From the NCBI GenBank assembly GCA_948470475.1, contig OX419344.1, forward strand, positions 17,254,495 to 17,318,494: a stretch of 64,000 nt of DNA. Reading direction: 5' to 3'. The translations under genes and the position numbers were made by a program. The notes under the pieces are model-generated. The model was not told the DNA's origin. It did not search any database and saw nothing but the letters and a program-made list of their open reading frames with translations. Shown one piece after another: positions 60,313-64,000 of this stretch (positions are counted from its first letter, which is position 1; every line of letters starts with the position of its first letter). This DNA comes from Galaxea fascicularis (Eukaryota; Cnidaria; Anthozoa; Scleractinia; Euphylliidae).

Positions 60313-61549
60313 CAATCGCCGCAAATACTGTTTACTTAGAAAACGTACAACAGCAACAACAAGGATTTTAATTTCATCTCAGCTCTTCTTTTGTCCCTAG
60401 AGTGTCTAGAATGTAACCAGGTCAATGACAAAATAACCATTTACTTACCAGAAAGTACTTTGTCGTGTTTTCTTTGGAATCCTCTCTATCTTTCTTTGCC
60501 CCCTCCCTCCCCTCCGTTCCCCCCATCCCCAACACCTTGTACTCGGATACGTCTCTCCTCTCAAAAGCAAGTTAGTCATGTGTCTTACAAATATTTTATT
60601 TTTCATGATCTCGATTTTTCAATAATTTTCTTTTTCAGTGCTGCGAACCAGCAAATAAATTTTATGCGTTACGTTGAAATAAATCTTACAATTGCTTTAC
60701 ATTTTGTGTAAGATGCATATCTACAACATGAATTACAAAGCATTATTGCTCTTTTCTGCTTGCAGTGTTAAGATCACAGGGGATACATGGACATGAATAT
60801 CAGTTCATAAGGCAAAAATATAGGTAGGGTGCTATTTAAAAAAAAAAACCTTATATCATGAACGTGTAAAAGCTGCTTCCGCCGGTACTTTACAGAAATA
60901 TTGGAGAATAATTGAAGTTCGCAAAAATGGAATTCTGTAAGCCACTTAAGTTAGTGTTTTTGTAAAACATTTCGTAAAACATTTCTACACAGCTTCATAC
61001 ATTAACATGCGTCACTGTGATTCTCTATCCCGTGCAAAATTATTCGACACAAAATTATTTGTACGCTTCCCGGGCAAACACGAGTTAACTGATTAATGCA
61101 AAAACTGTACTGATTATGGTAATTTTGATAACCTTAACCCACCTGCTATCGTTAGCACTACCCACAGAAAAAGTGCGTTGCTATTTTATTAATATTGGTT
61201 TTTATAAATAACTGAAATGCACCAAAAGTTCGTCCTACACGATTTGACCTTTCCACAAATATTTTGCGTATTGTCGGTATTAGTCGTCGCACTGCACATT
61301 CTTTGCATAAATGCATACCGATGCACTATTTTGTCCCCTGCGACCTCAATCATGACTATCAAAATTACCATAATTATAGTGTCCAGTAATTCAGCGTGGA
61401 TAGAAAATTTCATGAGTTGACTTGAAAGGCATCCGCGTAAGTCAAAACATCGTATCACCATCGATGTAGTAGCAACGTCGTAAACAAGATAACAGCGTGA
61501 ATACAATCTGCATAAAAAAGAATTTATTCGTGGGTGTGACCATATTCTT

Positions 61550-61690
61550 CGACAGTTAGGCAATGGCCGCTCGTGTTCTTTGGGATATAGTGTCACTCGC
61601 ATTAGATAGAAGACCACTCTTACTGTCCTTCTGTCTATTCATGCTTGCAACACCATATCCCATAGAACACTCGCGTTCATTGTCTAACTC
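61550..61690. mobile_element. Foldback MITE, about 140 bp
   Basis: GACAGTTAGGCAATG.. and ..CATTGTCTAAC at the ends; CGTGTTCTTTGGGATAT mirrors ATATCCCATAGAACACTCG inside. Confidence 0.6.
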
Positions 61691-62237
61691 TTACATATTT
61701 GGCCCGTGTGTGAACGCTTTCACTTAAGACGCACTTTCATGTGCTGTTGTTTTAAATTTCCTGACTTCTACTGGGCGAACTATTCTTTACACGATTTCAA
61801 ATATGCCGAAGACAATTGCGTGAAAGGTGATGCAGAAGCTTTGTTTATCTTGAGATGGCTAATTTCACAAAGGCATTTAAATATGAATACAAGTGATATA
61901 TCTTCTTTTGGAACTAAGGACAACAAAATACATACATAGTATATACATTTGAGCACATATCGGTCTGTAGTAGCTCAGAAAAAAAGTTCTGGACTGGCTG
62001 AATAATATGTAACAATGGAGGTTGGCTGACTTGAATTAGGACAGCGCGGAAATGGAAGTAACCGTTTAAGGCCCTTAAACGTGAAAAGCTGATGAACCAG
62101 CCATATCCGTTAAAGCTCACCCTAAACAATAACTTGCCAAGTGCCATGGCGATGGTGTTTAAGATATCACTAAAGATTCACCCTGTGGAGCTTTTTATCC
62201 CGGTGCATGTTTCTTTTTGTTTCATTCTGAGCTCTGG

Positions 62238-63347
62238 CTATTTGTGTCTTTTTTTGCGTTTAAAAACGTACATTTTTCTCTTTCTCCTTTGGTCGCAGCA
62301 CGTACTGGGACACTTTTCCGAGCAAGTTGAAAAACAAGAAGGTTGGTATAATTTTAAGGGGCTGGATAGTAACTCTGAAAGATGATGTAAAACTTTGGAC
62401 TGATAATCTGCGTCTTGCCCATTCAAAGATCTTCCTATAGGCAAGACAGTTTCCTTTGGTGACTTGACTGAGTTCGAAGCTTGTTCGTTGTTACAACAGT
62501 ATTGAGGACACTGATTCGGTGAGCAATACGACGAACAGTAACTCAGGCACGGTACAACTGTGGGAGGTGAGGATGTTGGGAAAACTATCTGAGAAATCGT
62601 TCCTTTAACAGTTGATGGTTTTGATGAGGGACCCTGAAGCAGGGATTGCTGTTCCAGGGGGTTAGAACAACACTGCGACGGGCAAGAGGTGTCGCAACGG
62701 CTTGCACAATGCGATGGGCAAACAGTCGACGACGGACCTAAAGCATTTGTTAAAAATGGTCCTCGACAGCAGTACTTTGGGCATGTTTGAAGACAATTCG
62801 ACGAACAAGTGCTGGGGCAGGCACTTGGTGGAAGCAACGACACCTTACAGCAAAACTTTGGACAAGACGGTATGCAATTTGAACTGCAGAAAGATGGACA
62901 CTGTTGCTCTACAGGTTCTTTCAACAAGCAGCAATGCGTAGGGCATGACCAGTCGCAAATTTCGTTGCAGCTAGCCGGGTAAGGCAAAAAAGAAACAGTC
63001 TTGATCCTGCAGCAGTCTTTTGGACACGACGGAAGGCAATAGGTCTGGCAAATCTGATGGCAGGTCGACTCCTTTGTTGCAACGTCTGGGGGATACGGTG
63101 GTGTGCAACATTGACTCGGACACAATGAGTCACATGTGCCCGCACAATGACTCGGACATGAAGCCAGTGTTAGCGTGGGAACCGTACAACAATGTGCTGG
63201 GCAGGATTGATGACAACTTTTGTGGCACTGTGATGGGCAAATACGTTTAGCTGACAGGAGTTCATCGCGCGGAGCCAAGAATTTTGGCAGCAGTGACTTG
63301 GACATCTTATGGGACAAGCGGAATTTGGAGCACAACTTGAGGGGCAA
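62238..63347 (-). CDS. Multi-CRD minicollagen-type cysteine-rich protein
   Basis: An open frame with at least nine modules of the minicollagen CRD spacing (C-x3-C-x3-C-x3-C-x3-CC), for example CPSQCHKSCHQSCPAHCC, CPSHCAGTCDSLCPSQCC and CPSTCSSNCLQTCPKYCC, joined by Ser/Pro/Thr-rich linkers, ending in a basic tail (RRKRKMYVFKRKKRHK). CRDs crosslink minicollagens and NOWA-type proteins in the nematocyst capsule wall. In two modules (near 62930 and 62320) the first Cys is Tyr; one has an extra residue (SPNQ). No collagen Gly-X-Y stretch is seen. The ATG is not secure; a tenth CRD lies upstream in another frame (63287-63346), so the 5' end is incomplete or frameshifted. Confidence 0.8.
   Translation of the reverse strand: MPLKLCSKFRLSHKMSKSLLPKFLAPRDELLSAKRICPSQCHKSCHQSCPAHCCTVPTLTLASCPSHCAGTCDSLCPSQCCTPPYPPDVATKESTCHQICQTYCLPSCPKDCCRIKTVSFLPYPASCNEICDWSCPTHCCLLKEPVEQQCPSFCSSNCIPSCPKFCCKVSLLPPSACPSTCSSNCLQTCPKYCCRGPFLTNALGPSSTVCPSHCASRCDTSCPSQCCSNPLEQQSLLQGPSSKPSTVKGTISQIVFPTSSPPTVVPCLSYCSSYCSPNQCPQYCCNNEQASNSVKSPKETVLPIGRSLNGQDADYQSKVLHHLSELLSSPLKLYQPSCFSTCSEKCPSTCCDQRRKRKMYVFKRKKRHK
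63287..63346 (-). other. Extra minicollagen CRD in a shifted frame
   Basis: Reads CPSSCAPNSACPIRCPSHCC in the frame one base off from the main CRD ORF, ending about 48 nt before the first in-frame CRD. A one- or two-base indel, or a very short intron, separates them. The first Cys spacing is longer by two residues (APNSA). Confidence 0.65.
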
Positions 63348-63426
63348 TGCGGAAGTGCTGAGAGTTTTGGAACAGAGGCTTTGGAAACAGGAAGAATATG
63401 AAAACGTCAGAAGGCCAGTCTCGTGA

Positions 63427-64000
63427 TTTCATCTAGGGATCATGCACAGTGGCTGCAAAAGGAATTAAGGGTTTTAACTTAATCTAGACATTCCTTAAAA
63501 TTCATGATATTTTTTATGCATTCCCTCAAATGACTATTGGAGGTTAGCCATTGTTTCAAAAACGACTGGAACAAATGAATTATGAACTGGACTCTTCATG
63601 AAAGAGCAGGATCAAAACATGAGATGTTAAGACACGTACGAAAACGTAAATAATATTTTACATGGTTCGATAAGCATGGAAGCAAAATGATTGCCTCACT
63701 GCACTGCTCAAGAAAGAGGTGCCCTAAGAGACATGAAGCACGAATCGAACTAGGTTAACAAAAATTACACAAGATTGGTCTGAAAATCAAACACATGGAT
63801 TTTCTGTGGAGCAGTAAGTTGTCGACTCTTGTTTTAATATTTTAGATTCCTTAATAACATTGAAACTGGCCATTAAGAAACCGAGGTCTAAAAGGTAGTA
63901 CAGAGAAAACTGAAGCGAAATGGATATTACATAATAAAGACATAACTTTAGTTAAGTGTAGAAGGTGTATACAAAGCGCATACGAGCTATGTACTTTTAA
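63427..64000. other. Right edge, nothing recognised
   Basis: AT-rich; should contain the promoter or 5' exons of the leftward CRD gene, but no exon with clear signals was seen. Confidence 0.35.

Larger units (their letters stand above)
59561..62237. other. Intergenic with foldback elements, no supported gene
   Basis: Around 59700-59890 short ACGACCCG/CGGGTCGT palindromes recur. Two foldback elements are listed separately. Short ORFs lack domains. Confidence 0.4.

Overview
The window looks like nuclear DNA of a cnidarian, most likely an anthozoan such as a stony coral. It has AT-rich, intron-containing genes, many small inverted-repeat transposons, a nearly pure minicollagen-type cysteine-rich (CRD) protein at the right edge, and a secreted PAN/EGF/EGF/D8C gene of a kind common in corals. 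Species cannot be fixed from sequence alone.

Left part (1-28 kb): a host gene on the + strand (exons 2057-2339, 3559-3711, 4761 onward, 26342-26461, 27673-28043; all introns phase 1) is split inside its first EGF exon by a 20,298-bp Polinton/Maverick (adintovirus-like) element at 4802-25099. The element has long terminal inverted repeats, termini starting AG and ending CT, and a perfect 6-bp target duplication (GGTGGG) that is exactly two Gly codons of the EGF. It carries a full-length protein-primed-type DNA polymerase B, an rve integrase with a chromo-like tail, an FtsK/HerA-type packaging ATPase, a parvovirus-type phospholipase A2 protein, three tandem copies of a Polinton-associated family, several Arg-rich small proteins, GRF and RING zinc-finger proteins and two tRNA genes. 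I could not identify a major capsid protein or maturation protease. The copy shows decay: the first catalytic Asp of the integrase is Tyr, one tandem paralogue has a premature stop and a lost C-terminus, and two GRF fingers are out of frame with each other.

The strangest part is 5.2-8.6 kb: on the minus strand, 23 exon-like blocks separated by 14-52-nt T-rich spacers that look like splice donor plus polypyrimidine acceptor. Most block lengths are 3n+2, and in-frame stop codons overlap many of the donors. I know no described system like it.

Right part (28-64 kb): transposon-rich host DNA. A 1.0-kb and a 7.5-kb element share a terminal style and 9-bp target duplications; the larger encloses a spliced gene of unknown function. 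At about 42.6-53.3 kb, an EnSpm/CACTA-like transposase (-) and a six-exon BEN-domain gene (+) lie between matching TGTATAC-rich flanks, so the BEN protein may be transposon-encoded. A Penelope-like retroelement remnant with 688-bp direct repeats interrupts the transposase gene. Further right are a tandem tRNA-derived repeat, a retroelement reverse-transcriptase remnant, a 50-bp satellite, and the minicollagen-CRD gene at 62.2-63.4 kb (-).
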